From JALZDI01 sp965653225 (GTDB taxonomy: Bacteria; Actinomycetota; Actinomycetes; Propionibacteriales; Nocardioidaceae), in assembly GCA_965653225.1 (NCBI GenBank), contig CBFGZI010000047.1:1-26425 (forward strand): a DNA stretch of 26,425 nucleotides. Direction: 5' to 3'. The notes under the pieces are model-generated. The model ran no database searches. It saw nothing but the letters and a program-made list of their open reading frames with translations, and was not told where the DNA came from. The translations under genes and the position numbers were made by a program. Below are positions 8,174 to 16,222 of the stretch, piece after piece. Positions within the stretch are counted from its first letter, which is position 1. Each line of letters begins with the position of its first letter.

Positions 8174-9114
8174 CCGGTCTGCTGTGGCTGGTCCTCGGCG
8201 CCGGCCTGCTCGTCGCGGGCGCGGAGATGTTCGCCGAGAACGTCACCGGGGCGGCCCGCCGCATCGGGCTCACCGCGATCGCCCTTGGCGTGCTGCTGGC
8301 CGGTGCCGAGCCCGAGGAGGCGCTCACCGCCGGTATCGCCTCGGCGCGCGGGCACCCGCAGCTGGCCGTCGGCGACGCCATCGGCGCTAATTTCGTCATT
8401 CTGACGCTTGCGGTCGGTCTGGCCGCGGTGCTGACGGCGCTGCCGGTGAGCCGGCGGGTGGCCGAGTACGCCGCGGCCGCCTCGGGGGCCGGGGTCATCG
8501 CGTTCGTGGTGCTGGTGGACGGCCAGGTGGGGCGTGCCGAGGGGTTGGCGCTCGTCCTGCTGTACGCGGTCGCCGTCGCGTGGGTGTGGCGGCACGAGCG
8601 CCGGCCTCCGGCCGTGGGCGAGGCCGCCGAGCTGGAGGAGGAAGAGGAGGACGGGGAGGGAGGCAGGCGCGCGTCGATGTCGGCGGTGCTGCTCCTGCTG
8701 GCCGGCCTCGTCCTCATGGCCGGCGGCGGCTGGCTGGCCGTCACCGGCGCCGAGCAGGCGGTGACGGCGTTCGGCCTGGACGACACCGGCGTCGGCCTCA
8801 CGCTGCTGGCGTTGGCGACGAGCGCGGAGATGCTCGCGCTCGTCCTCGCCGCCGCGCGTCACCGGGTGGCGGAGGTGGCGTTGGCCGGGCTGGTCGGTGC
8901 GGCCGTCTACAACGCCACCGTGTCGATCGGGGTGGGTGCGCTGGTCGCTCCGCTGCACGGCGTCGGCAACCCTCGGTTCCTGGTGGTGGCCGCGGCCTGC
9001 GCCGTGCTGCCGCTGGCCCTGCCGGCCTTCGGCCGGTCCCGTACGGTCGCCCGGGTCGGCGGCGTCGTCCTGGTGGCGGCGTACCTGGTCGCGGTGCCCC
9101 TGCTGCTTACCTGA
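8170..9114 (+). CDS. CaCA-type Na+/Ca2+ (cation) exchanger-like membrane protein
   Basis: 314 aa from GTG 8170, overlapping the tsaD stop. It is strongly hydrophobic, with about ten predicted membrane segments in two pseudo-symmetric halves. Alpha-repeat 1 is LGVLLAGAEPEEALTAG (GAEPEE at residues 45-50) followed by AVGDAIGANFVILTLAVG. Alpha-repeat 2 is LTLLALATSAEMLALVL followed by LAGLVGAAVYNATVSIGVGAL. These match the acidic ion-coordinating motifs of the Ca2+:cation antiporter superfamily. The halves are joined by an acidic linker (ELEEEEEDGEGG, near residues 155-167). The ion is not predictable, since Ca2+, Na+, K+ and H+ variants exist. Coupling to tsaD looks positional rather than functional. 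Confidence 0.8.
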
Positions 9115-9160
9115 GGTGCTTGGGTGCGGGGGTTTGTCCGGCAGGCATAGTGGGGTCACG

Positions 9161-10831
9161 ATGACGACGCAGACCCTCCGTGTCCTCTGCTGCCTTGCCG
9201 TGCTTGCGACCGTCGCCGCCGGCTGCTCGACCGGCGACAGCGGGACCGCCCAGCCCGCGTCCGACCGCGCCACCTCCGCGACGACCGCGCCGACCAGGTC
9301 GGCGCTTCCGTCCCGGCCCGGCGACCCGTCCTCTGCGTCGCAGCAGGGCACGGCGCAGGCGGCCGGCACCGTACGACCGGGCTGGGGGCCGACCCGCGCC
9401 GAGATCGCCCGTGCCCGCGCCGCCGTCTCGCGGATGAGCGTCCAGCAGCAGGCCGGGCAGGTCATCGTCGCCCGCTACGGCGGCACCGCTCCGCCGACCG
9501 CGCTGGTCCGGCGCTTCCACCTCGGCGGCGTGATCGTGATGGGTGACAACGTGGCGTCGGTCGATGCCGTGCGCCGGTCCAACGCCGCGCTGCAGCGGTC
9601 CGACGCGCGTCCCTGGCCGCTGTGGATCGGCACCGACCAGGAGGGCGGCATCGTCAACCGGCTGAACGCGCCGATGACGGTGTTCCCGACCTTCATGACA
9701 TACGGCGCCACCGGCCACCCCGCGCTGGCCCGCGCCTCGGCGCAGGCCAGCGGGGAGGAGCTGCGCGCCGCCGGCTTCACCTCGGTGTTCGCGCCCGACG
9801 CCGATGTCACGATCGGCTCGTCCGACATCACGATCGGGTCGCGCTCGGCCGGCAGCCGACCGAAGGTGGTCGCCCACACCGTGACCTCCGCCGTCGACGG
9901 CTACCGCTCGGCCGGCATCGTCCCGGTCATCAAGCACTTCCCGGGGCACGGCAGCGTCAGCACCGACAGCCACGTCGCCCTGCCCGTGCAGAACGCGTCG
10001 ATGCGCACGCTGCGGCACCGTGACCTGGTGCCGTTCCGCGCCGCCATCGCCGACCACGCACCGGTGACGATGATCGGGCACCTCAACGTGCGCGCGGTCG
10101 ACCCCGGCGTCCCGTCCACACTGTCGCGGCCCGTCATCACCGGGCTGCTGCGGCAGCGGATGGGCTTCCGCGGCCTGGTCGTGACCGACGCGATGGAGAT
10201 GGGCGCGATCGTCAACCGGTACGGCACGGCCGACGCCACCGTGCGGGCGCTGCGCGCCGGCGTCGATGTGCTGCTGATGCCGGCCGACCTGCCGACCGCA
10301 TACCACGCGATCGTGCGCGGCGTGCAGTCCGGACGGCTGCCGCGCGCCCGGCTGGCCGACGCGGCCACCCGCGAGGTCGCGCTGATGATGCACCAGCAGT
10401 CCGCTGGGCCTGCTCCGGGCCCGCGCGTGATCGGCAGCAACAAGCAGGTGTCCTACCGCGCCTCGCGTGCGGCGACCACCGTGGTGAAGGGCCCGTGCTC
10501 GGGCCGGCTCGTCGGTCGCGGCGTCAGCGTGTCGGGCGACGGCGACGCGGTGCGCGCGTTCCGTTCCGCCGCGTCGCGGGCCGGGCTGTCGACGTCCGGC
10601 GGCACGTCGGTGGTGCTGCTCGGCTACGGCGACTCGGCGCGCAGGGGTGACGTCGTGGTCTCGACGGACACCCCGTACGTGCTGGGACAGAGCCGGGCCC
10701 GGACCAAGATCGCCGCGTACGGCGACACCCCCGGCGCCATGCGCGCCCTGGTCGAGGTGCTCCTCGGCCGGCACCGTGCGCCGGGCCACCTCCCGGTGAG
10801 CGTCGCGGGCGTCCCGCGCCGCGGCTGCTGA
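9161..10831 (+). CDS. GH3 family lipoprotein, beta-N-acetylhexosaminidase (NagZ-like)
   Basis: 556 aa from ATG 9161. It has a lipoprotein signal peptide with lipobox VAAGC (Cys22), then a Ser/Thr/Pro/Ala-rich linker to about residue 75. The GH3 barrel carries GTDQEGGIVNRL, KHFPGHG (258-264) with T-D-S-H (Asp269, His271) and VVTDAMEMGAI (nucleophile Asp343). The Asp-His dyad in the KH(F)PGHG...DSH loop is diagnostic of NagZ-type N-acetylglucosaminidases, which remove GlcNAc from muropeptides. Residues ~430-556 form a short, divergent second domain, as in the Bacillus two-domain enzyme, and are degenerate here. CATAGT at 9146-9151 may be a -10. The product is predicted to be anchored outside the membrane and used in wall recycling. 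Confidence 0.9.
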   Translation: MTTQTLRVLCCLAVLATVAAGCSTGDSGTAQPASDRATSATTAPTRSALPSRPGDPSSASQQGTAQAAGTVRPGWGPTRAEIARARAAVSRMSVQQQAGQVIVARYGGTAPPTALVRRFHLGGVIVMGDNVASVDAVRRSNAALQRSDARPWPLWIGTDQEGGIVNRLNAPMTVFPTFMTYGATGHPALARASAQASGEELRAAGFTSVFAPDADVTIGSSDITIGSRSAGSRPKVVAHTVTSAVDGYRSAGIVPVIKHFPGHGSVSTDSHVALPVQNASMRTLRHRDLVPFRAAIADHAPVTMIGHLNVRAVDPGVPSTLSRPVITGLLRQRMGFRGLVVTDAMEMGAIVNRYGTADATVRALRAGVDVLLMPADLPTAYHAIVRGVQSGRLPRARLADAATREVALMMHQQSAGPAPGPRVIGSNKQVSYRASRAATTVVKGPCSGRLVGRGVSVSGDGDAVRAFRSAASRAGLSTSGGTSVVLLGYGDSARRGDVVVSTDTPYVLGQSRARTKIAAYGDTPGAMRALVEVLLGRHRAPGHLPVSVAGVPRRGC

Positions 10832-10873
10832 CCCGCCCGGTGCCCTGGGCCACAAGCCACGTAACCGAGTCTG

Positions 10874-10915
10874 GTGGTCCCCTTCCTCGGCGTATGAACC
10901 GCGGGAGGGGACCAC
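10874..10915. terminator. bidirectional hairpin between convergent genes
   Basis: GTGGTCCCCT (10874-10883) pairs perfectly with AGGGGACCAC (10906-10915). The stem continues inward to 10890/10899 with one G-U and one mismatch around an 8-nt loop. It lies between the GH3 stop and the minus-strand methyltransferase stop, so it can serve both. There is no T-tract on either side, as is usual for high-GC actinobacterial hairpin terminators. Confidence 0.65.
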
Positions 10916-10972
10916 ACGTCTAGGGAAGGCCCCGGCACCCAGGCGAACCTGCGAGCAGCCGAGGCCCGGAAC

Positions 10973-12181
10973 CTACGGACCCACCGGCTCGACCAGCAGC
11001 GCGGTGGCCGAGCCGCCGGTACGCGTCAGCACGATCGTCGCCGGACGCGACCCGCGCAGCCCCAGCCGGCGCCGCAGCGTCTCCGGCGTGACGTCGACAC
11101 CGCGCTTCTTGATCGTCAGCGGCCCGACGTCGCGGGCACGCAGCGCGGCGCGCAGCGCCTTCTCCCGGTAGGGCAGCTCCTCCACGACGGCGAAGCTCCG
11201 CGCCAGCGGGGTGGCCGCCGGCCGGTCGCTGCTGAGGTAGGCGACCTTCGGCGCCAGCAGGTGCGCCCCGAGCGACTCCGCCAGCTCGCCCACCAGCCCG
11301 GCGCGGATCACGGCACCGTCCGGCTCGTGCACGAACCCGCCCACCGGGCCGACCTCGGCCTGCGCGCCGGTCGCGGACATAGTGACGCCCTCGGGCAGCA
11401 CCGTCGCCCGGCGCGAGACCGACGCCAGCGCGCCCGACCACAGCGCCGCCTCCTTGACCTGGCCGTGCTCGCTGACCCACTCCGCCTCCACGCCGTCGGG
11501 CACGAGCCGGTGTGGGACGGCCGGCGAGACCTTCACGCACGCGTCCGTGTCCCGCAGCAGCCGCTCGACGAACGACCACGGCGGGGAGTGCTCGGCCGGG
11601 TCGAACACCCGGCCACGCGCGTCCCGGCGGGCCGGGTCGGCGAACACCAGGTCGTACGCATCGAGGTCGACGTCCTCGGCGCGCGCCTCCACCACCTCAC
11701 CGGGCAGCCCGAGCGCGGCCAGGTTGGCCCGCGCCATCGCCGCCCGCAGCGGGTCGTGCTCCACGCCGGTCGCCTGCAACCCCGCCCGCGCAACTGCCAC
11801 GAGGTCGGCACCGATGCCGCAGCCGAGGTCCACCAGCCGCGCCGCAGCGCCGGCGGACCGCGGGGACCCCGAGGCGGCCCCACCCGCAGTACGCCCTGCC
11901 AGCCGGGCGGCGCGGTGCGCGGCCACGCCCCGGGTCGTGGCCTGCTCGAGCGCGTCGGGGCTGAGGTACATCGAGGCGGCGTCGGGGCCGAGCTTGGCGG
12001 CCGCGCGCCGGCGCAGCTCCACCTGCGACAGCGCCGCGGCGACGAGGTCGGGGTCGTGGTCGCGCCGCAGCCGGGTGCCCGCCGCGAGCGCGTCGGCGTG
12101 CTCGTCGTACTCACTCGCGGCCCGCAGCAGCAGCTGCTGCCCCTCGTCGGTGAGCAGGGCGTGGAGGACGTCGAGGCGCAC
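10973..12181 (-). CDS. class I SAM-dependent methyltransferase with C-terminal THUMP-like domain
   Basis: 402 aa from GTG 12181, preceded on its own strand by GGGGA 7 nt upstream. GTG 12202 would add 7 residues but lies inside the CIRCE operator. An alpha-helical N-terminal region of about 100 residues precedes the SAM-binding motif VDLGCGIGAD (about 117-126). Next come an acidic strand (ATGVEHDPLR) and DLVFADPARRD, the position of a (D/N)PP(Y/F)-type catalytic motif, here DPAR. The last ~75 residues (LTIKKRGVDVTPETLRRRLG...) match the THUMP-like C-terminal domain of uncharacterised actinobacterial methyltransferases. An RNA substrate is plausible from that domain but unproven. It is divergent from groES. 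Confidence 0.82.
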   Translation of the reverse strand: MRLDVLHALLTDEGQQLLLRAASEYDEHADALAAGTRLRRDHDPDLVAAALSQVELRRRAAAKLGPDAASMYLSPDALEQATTRGVAAHRAARLAGRTAGGAASGSPRSAGAAARLVDLGCGIGADLVAVARAGLQATGVEHDPLRAAMARANLAALGLPGEVVEARAEDVDLDAYDLVFADPARRDARGRVFDPAEHSPPWSFVERLLRDTDACVKVSPAVPHRLVPDGVEAEWVSEHGQVKEAALWSGALASVSRRATVLPEGVTMSATGAQAEVGPVGGFVHEPDGAVIRAGLVGELAESLGAHLLAPKVAYLSSDRPAATPLARSFAVVEELPYREKALRAALRARDVGPLTIKKRGVDVTPETLRRRLGLRGSRPATIVLTRTGGSATALLVEPVGP

Positions 12182-12195
12182 GGCAGGTTCCCCGG

Positions 12196-12222
12196 TTGGC
12201 ACTCAGGTTGACCGAGTGCTAA
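12196..12222 (+). promoter_or_regulatory. CIRCE element (HrcA operator) of groESL
   Basis: TTGGCACTC - 9 nt - GAGTGCTAA differs from the CIRCE consensus TTAGCACTC-N9-GAGTGCTAA at one base only. It overlaps the -35 box of the groES promoter, so bound HrcA repressor would block RNA polymerase until heat shock. A lone half-site, TTGGCACTC, recurs at 12242-12250 near the expected transcription start, with only a degenerate partner downstream. Confidence 0.93.
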
Positions 12223-12236
12223 TCACCGCATAGATT
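12208..12236 (+). promoter_or_regulatory. groES promoter, vegetative sigma type
   Basis: TTGACC (12208-12213) and TAGATT (12231-12236) are separated by exactly 17 bp. The start of transcription is expected near 12243, giving a ~120-nt leader before GTG 12363. The -35 lies in and against the CIRCE spacer. Confidence 0.8.
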
Positions 12237-12362
12237 TGCTGTTGGCACTCTCACCCTGAGTCTGCCAGAGCGACCGGGTCCACGGCACCCGCGACGACGT
12301 GCGTCCGGATCGCCACTGTGAACAACAACCTCTTCTCGTCCCTGGAAAGGGGAGGTCGACAA

Positions 12363-12659
12363 GTGTCGGTCAGCATCAAGCCGCTCGAGGACCGGATCGT
12401 CGTGCAGGCCGTCGAGGCCGAAGAGACCACGGCTTCCGGTCTGGTCATCCCGGACACCGCGAAGGAGAAGCCCCAGGAGGGCGAGGTCCTCTCCGTCGGA
12501 CCGGGTCGCATCGACGACAACGGCAACCGCGTCCCGCTGGACGTCAAGGTGGGTGACAAGGTCATCTACAGCAAGTACGGCGGCACCGAGGTCAAGTACG
12601 CCGGTGAGGAGTACCTGATCCTCTCCGCCCGCGACGTTCTCGCGATCGTCGAGAAGTGA
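12363..12659 (+). CDS. groES: co-chaperonin GroES
   Basis: 98 aa, the normal Cpn10 length. GroES is the heptameric lid of the GroEL folding chamber. VSIKPLEDRIVVQ, the mobile-loop segment EETTASGLVIPDTAKEKPQEG, VGPGRIDDNG and KVIYSKYGGTEVKYAGEEYLIL are all conserved. The start is GTG 12363 with AAGGGGAGG at 12347-12355, 7 nt upstream. The in-frame ATG 12318 would add a non-homologous leader that includes the ribosome-binding site. It is the first gene of the CIRCE-controlled groESL operon, with 139 bp to groEL. Confidence 0.97.
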   Translation: MSVSIKPLEDRIVVQAVEAEETTASGLVIPDTAKEKPQEGEVLSVGPGRIDDNGNRVPLDVKVGDKVIYSKYGGTEVKYAGEEYLILSARDVLAIVEK

Positions 12660-12664
12660 CTCAC

Positions 12665-12704
12665 CGGGTGCCGCAGCCGATGGCATGAGGCGCGGCGGCA
12701 CCCG
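12665..12704 (+). terminator. hairpin just after groES
   Basis: CGGGTGCCGC (12665-12674) and GCGGCACCCG (12695-12704) form a perfect 10-bp stem starting 6 nt after the stop. A smaller GCC/GGC stem lies in the 20-nt loop. There is no T-tract. It could be a partial terminator, an mRNA 3'-end stabiliser for groES, or a processing site. Confidence 0.6.
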
Positions 12705-12724
12705 TCACCACCTAGCACGCAACT

Positions 12725-12778
12725 GACACCGCCCCGGGCGGCCCCAAGTCGGATCCCGGGGGCCACCGGGGCGCTGTC
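12725..12778 (+). promoter_or_regulatory. compound hairpin in the groEL leader
   Basis: Positions 12725-12737 pair with 12766-12778 (12 of 13 bp, one C-C mismatch). Inside, GGCCCC (12740-12745) pairs with GGGGCC (12759-12764). The structure ends a few bases before the groEL ribosome-binding region (GAAGGGA, 12781-12787). It could shield the 5' end of a processed groEL mRNA or modulate its translation. Confidence 0.55.
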
Positions 12779-12798
12779 ACGAAGGGAAAGCAGACCCC

Positions 12799-14421
<1,623 letters not shown>

Positions 14422-14440
14422 GCCCTCGAAAGACACCACA

Positions 14441-14480
14441 CGCGCCCCCGCGTCCGGGTGAGTCCGGACACGGGGGCGCG
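14441..14480 (+). terminator. groESL terminator hairpin
   Basis: Arms 14441-14457 and 14464-14480 pair over 17 bp with one C-A mismatch and a 6-nt loop (GTGAGT). It starts 19 nt after the groEL stop and precedes the sigma-factor promoter. Only a short GTTT follows, so it would act as a strong hairpin with weak U-tract. Confidence 0.8.
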
Positions 14481-14489
14481 CCCCGTGGT

Positions 14490-14517
14490 TTGACCGACGG
14501 CCGCGATAGGCCACAAT
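14490..14517 (+). promoter_or_regulatory. putative promoter of the sigma / anti-sigma operon
   Basis: TTGACC (14490-14495) and CACAAT (14512-14517) are 16 bp apart. The predicted start near 14524 leaves a ~35-nt leader with GTGGAGG (14547-14553) before ATG 14560. The -35 begins only 9 bp after the groEL terminator hairpin. It resembles the vegetative consensus; whether the sigma factor also controls itself is not visible. Confidence 0.55.
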
Positions 14518-14559
14518 GGCCGGAACTTGCCCCGGTACGCACCGCCGTGGAGGCCATGC

Positions 14560-15156
14560 ATGTCACTGCCCGCTGTCGACTCGAGGACGGCAAGCGACCT
14601 CAGCGCAGTCGCGCTGATGGCACGAGACGGTGACCGGGAAGCGACCGCGGCGCTGCTGGGGCGGGTACGCGCGCTGGCCCACCGGTACTGCCGCGCGCGG
14701 CTGGGCACCTACCCGGCCGGACAGCAGCTGGCCGACGACGTCGCCCAGGACGTGTGCATCGCGGTGCTGTCGGCGCTGCCGCGGTACAAGAACCGCGGCA
14801 AGCCGTTCGAGGCGTTCGTACACGGCATCGCCGCGCGCAAGGTGGCCGACGCCCAGCGCACCGCAGCCCGCGCCGACCGCCCGACCGAGGTCGTGCCCGA
14901 CGGCGTCGACAGGGGGCCCACTCCGGAGGAGGAGGCGCTCAACGCCGCCGACCTCAAGCAGGCGATGAACATGCTCGAGGAGCTGCCGGAGAAGCTGCGC
15001 GAGGTCGTCGTGCTGCGCGTCGCCGCGGGCATGACCGCGGAGGAGACCGGCCGCTCGCTGGGCATGACCGCCGGTGCCGTACGGGTCGCACAGCACCGCG
15101 CACTGTCCCGGCTGCGCAGGATGGCCGCCGAGACGGAGGGCCGTCATGTCCGATGA
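14560..15156 (+). CDS. ECF RNA polymerase sigma factor, SigD/ShbA type
   Basis: 198 aa from ATG 14560, with GTGGAGG 6 nt upstream. Region 2 spans about residues 15-85, including the -10-recognition part DVAQDVCIAVLSALPRYKNRGKPFEAFVHGIAARKVAD. A Pro/Asp linker follows, then region 4 (MLEELPEKLREVVVLRVAAGMTAEETGRSLG and the recognition helix MTAGAVRVAQHRALSRLRR). The position between groEL and guaB, with an overlapping anti-sigma gene, is that of mycobacterial sigD and Streptomyces shbA; ShbA is known to drive transcription of the principal sigma gene hrdB. The 3' end overlaps the next gene by 11 nt. Orthology rests on gene order plus domain form, so I give no symbol. Confidence 0.88.
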   Translation: MSLPAVDSRTASDLSAVALMARDGDREATAALLGRVRALAHRYCRARLGTYPAGQQLADDVAQDVCIAVLSALPRYKNRGKPFEAFVHGIAARKVADAQRTAARADRPTEVVPDGVDRGPTPEEEALNAADLKQAMNMLEELPEKLREVVVLRVAAGMTAEETGRSLGMTAGAVRVAQHRALSRLRRMAAETEGRHVR

Positions 15157-16117
15157 CCTGTACGAGGTCTGGCGCGACGACCAGCTGATCGAGGCGGCCG
15201 CGCGCGGAGACCTGCTCGAGATCGCCGACGACCCGGCCGCCGGTCCGCTCGCCGCGCTGTCGGTGCTGGCCGATGCCGCACCGCTGCCGCGGCTCGACTT
15301 CGACAGCGCTGCCCTGGTCGACTCCCACACCACCCAGCGCTACGCCGTCCGCTCCCTGGCGGTCGCGGTCACCGCGGTCGCCACCCTCTCGACCAGCGGT
15401 GTGGCCGCAGTGGTGACCGGCGACCCGCTTCGCCCGGCCAAGGCGGTGTGGCACCAGATCCAGGACCACACCGGCTTCCGCAGCGACAGCGCCGACGCCG
15501 GCGCAGTGGGTCCGGCGGTCGACCCGCGGGACGCCGACGCCTCGAGGCCCGCCGAGGTCTCCGTGACCCCCCGGACGAGGCCGACCGGAGGGCTCGTCGT
15601 GCGGGCGCCGGCCGGGGCACCCGTGCAGGCGACCGGCGACCAGGCCACGATGCCGGCCGACGCACAGTCCGCCCCAGCCGAGGACCCGGCCGCGGAGAGC
15701 ACGCAGCCGTCCACCGATGACGACGCGCAGAGCTCGGACGAGCAGGACCAGTCCCAGGAGTCCACCGACCCCGCCGGCACCGAGGACCAGCAGCCGAGCG
15801 ACGACACCAGCTCGGAGCCGGCGCCCGGTGAGGAGCAGCAGCCGCCGCAGGACGGCCAGTCGGACGACGGCGGCCTCGGTGACGTCGTGCCGACGACGCC
15901 GGGCGACATCCCGGGCGACATCCAGGGCGACATCCAGGGCGACGGCACCACCCAGCCCCTGCCGGCAGACGGCACGGGCACCGAGGACGGCGCCGCTCAG
16001 GACCCCGCCCAGCCCTCCGTAGGCGACACCGCGCAGGACGGCGTGCAGGGCACGCTCGACGGTGCGTACGCCGACGGCTCCACTGCCGGGTCGACTGCCG
16101 GCTCGACTGGCGGGTAA
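15146..16117 (+). CDS. membrane anti-sigma factor, RsdA-like
   Basis: 323 aa from ATG 15146, overlapping the sigma gene by 11 nt, with GGAGGG 5 nt upstream. The ~80-residue N-terminus (LYEVWRDDQLIEAAARGD...) fits the cytoplasmic sigma-binding segment of RsdA, the anti-SigD factor. One membrane helix follows (SLAVAVTAVATLSTSGVAAVV, about residues 71-91). The remaining ~220 residues are low-complexity Asp/Glu/Gln/Ser/Pro/Thr and probably disordered outside the cell, ending in short GDIQ and STAG repeats. No zinc HxxxCxxC motif is seen. RsdA holds SigD inactive and is removed by regulated proteolysis in mycobacteria. The rapidly evolving tail gives little homology signal. Confidence 0.78.
   Translation: MSDDLYEVWRDDQLIEAAARGDLLEIADDPAAGPLAALSVLADAAPLPRLDFDSAALVDSHTTQRYAVRSLAVAVTAVATLSTSGVAAVVTGDPLRPAKAVWHQIQDHTGFRSDSADAGAVGPAVDPRDADASRPAEVSVTPRTRPTGGLVVRAPAGAPVQATGDQATMPADAQSAPAEDPAAESTQPSTDDDAQSSDEQDQSQESTDPAGTEDQQPSDDTSSEPAPGEEQQPPQDGQSDDGGLGDVVPTTPGDIPGDIQGDIQGDGTTQPLPADGTGTEDGAAQDPAQPSVGDTAQDGVQGTLDGAYADGSTAGSTAGSTGG
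15902..15946 (+). repeat. 12-bp coding tandem repeat in the anti-sigma tail
   Basis: The DNA encodes GDIP-GDIQ-GDIQ-GDG: three 12-bp units plus a partial fourth, in frame. Together with STAGSTAGSTGG at the extreme C-terminus it marks an unstable, slippage-prone extracytoplasmic tail. Confidence 0.7.
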
Positions 16118-16182
16118 ACCAGCGGGGCCACTGCGACGGAGACCACGACTCCGCCGCCGAGCCTCACCCCCTAGTACGCCGG

Positions 16183-16188
16183 TAGCAT
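16183..16188 (+). promoter_or_regulatory. putative -10 box of guaB
   Basis: TAGCAT fits TANNNT and lies 34 nt before ATG 16223 in the 105-bp gap after the anti-sigma gene. No strong -35 is visible at 16-18 bp. A 5-bp hairpin (CGGAG/CTCCG) upstream is too weak to call a terminator. Confidence 0.35.
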
Positions 16189-16222
16189 GGCACCGTCGCC
16201 CGCCCGTCCCTGAAGAGGTGCC

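Noticed and set aside
12196..12202. GTG 12202 as methyltransferase start
   Set aside because: It lies within the CIRCE element and adds only seven residues; GTG 12181 has GGGGA 7 nt upstream.
12318..12362. ATG 12318 as groES start (adds MNNNLFSSLERGGRQ)
   Set aside because: The extension is not part of the GroES fold and would bury the AAGGGGAGG ribosome-binding site that fits GTG 12363.
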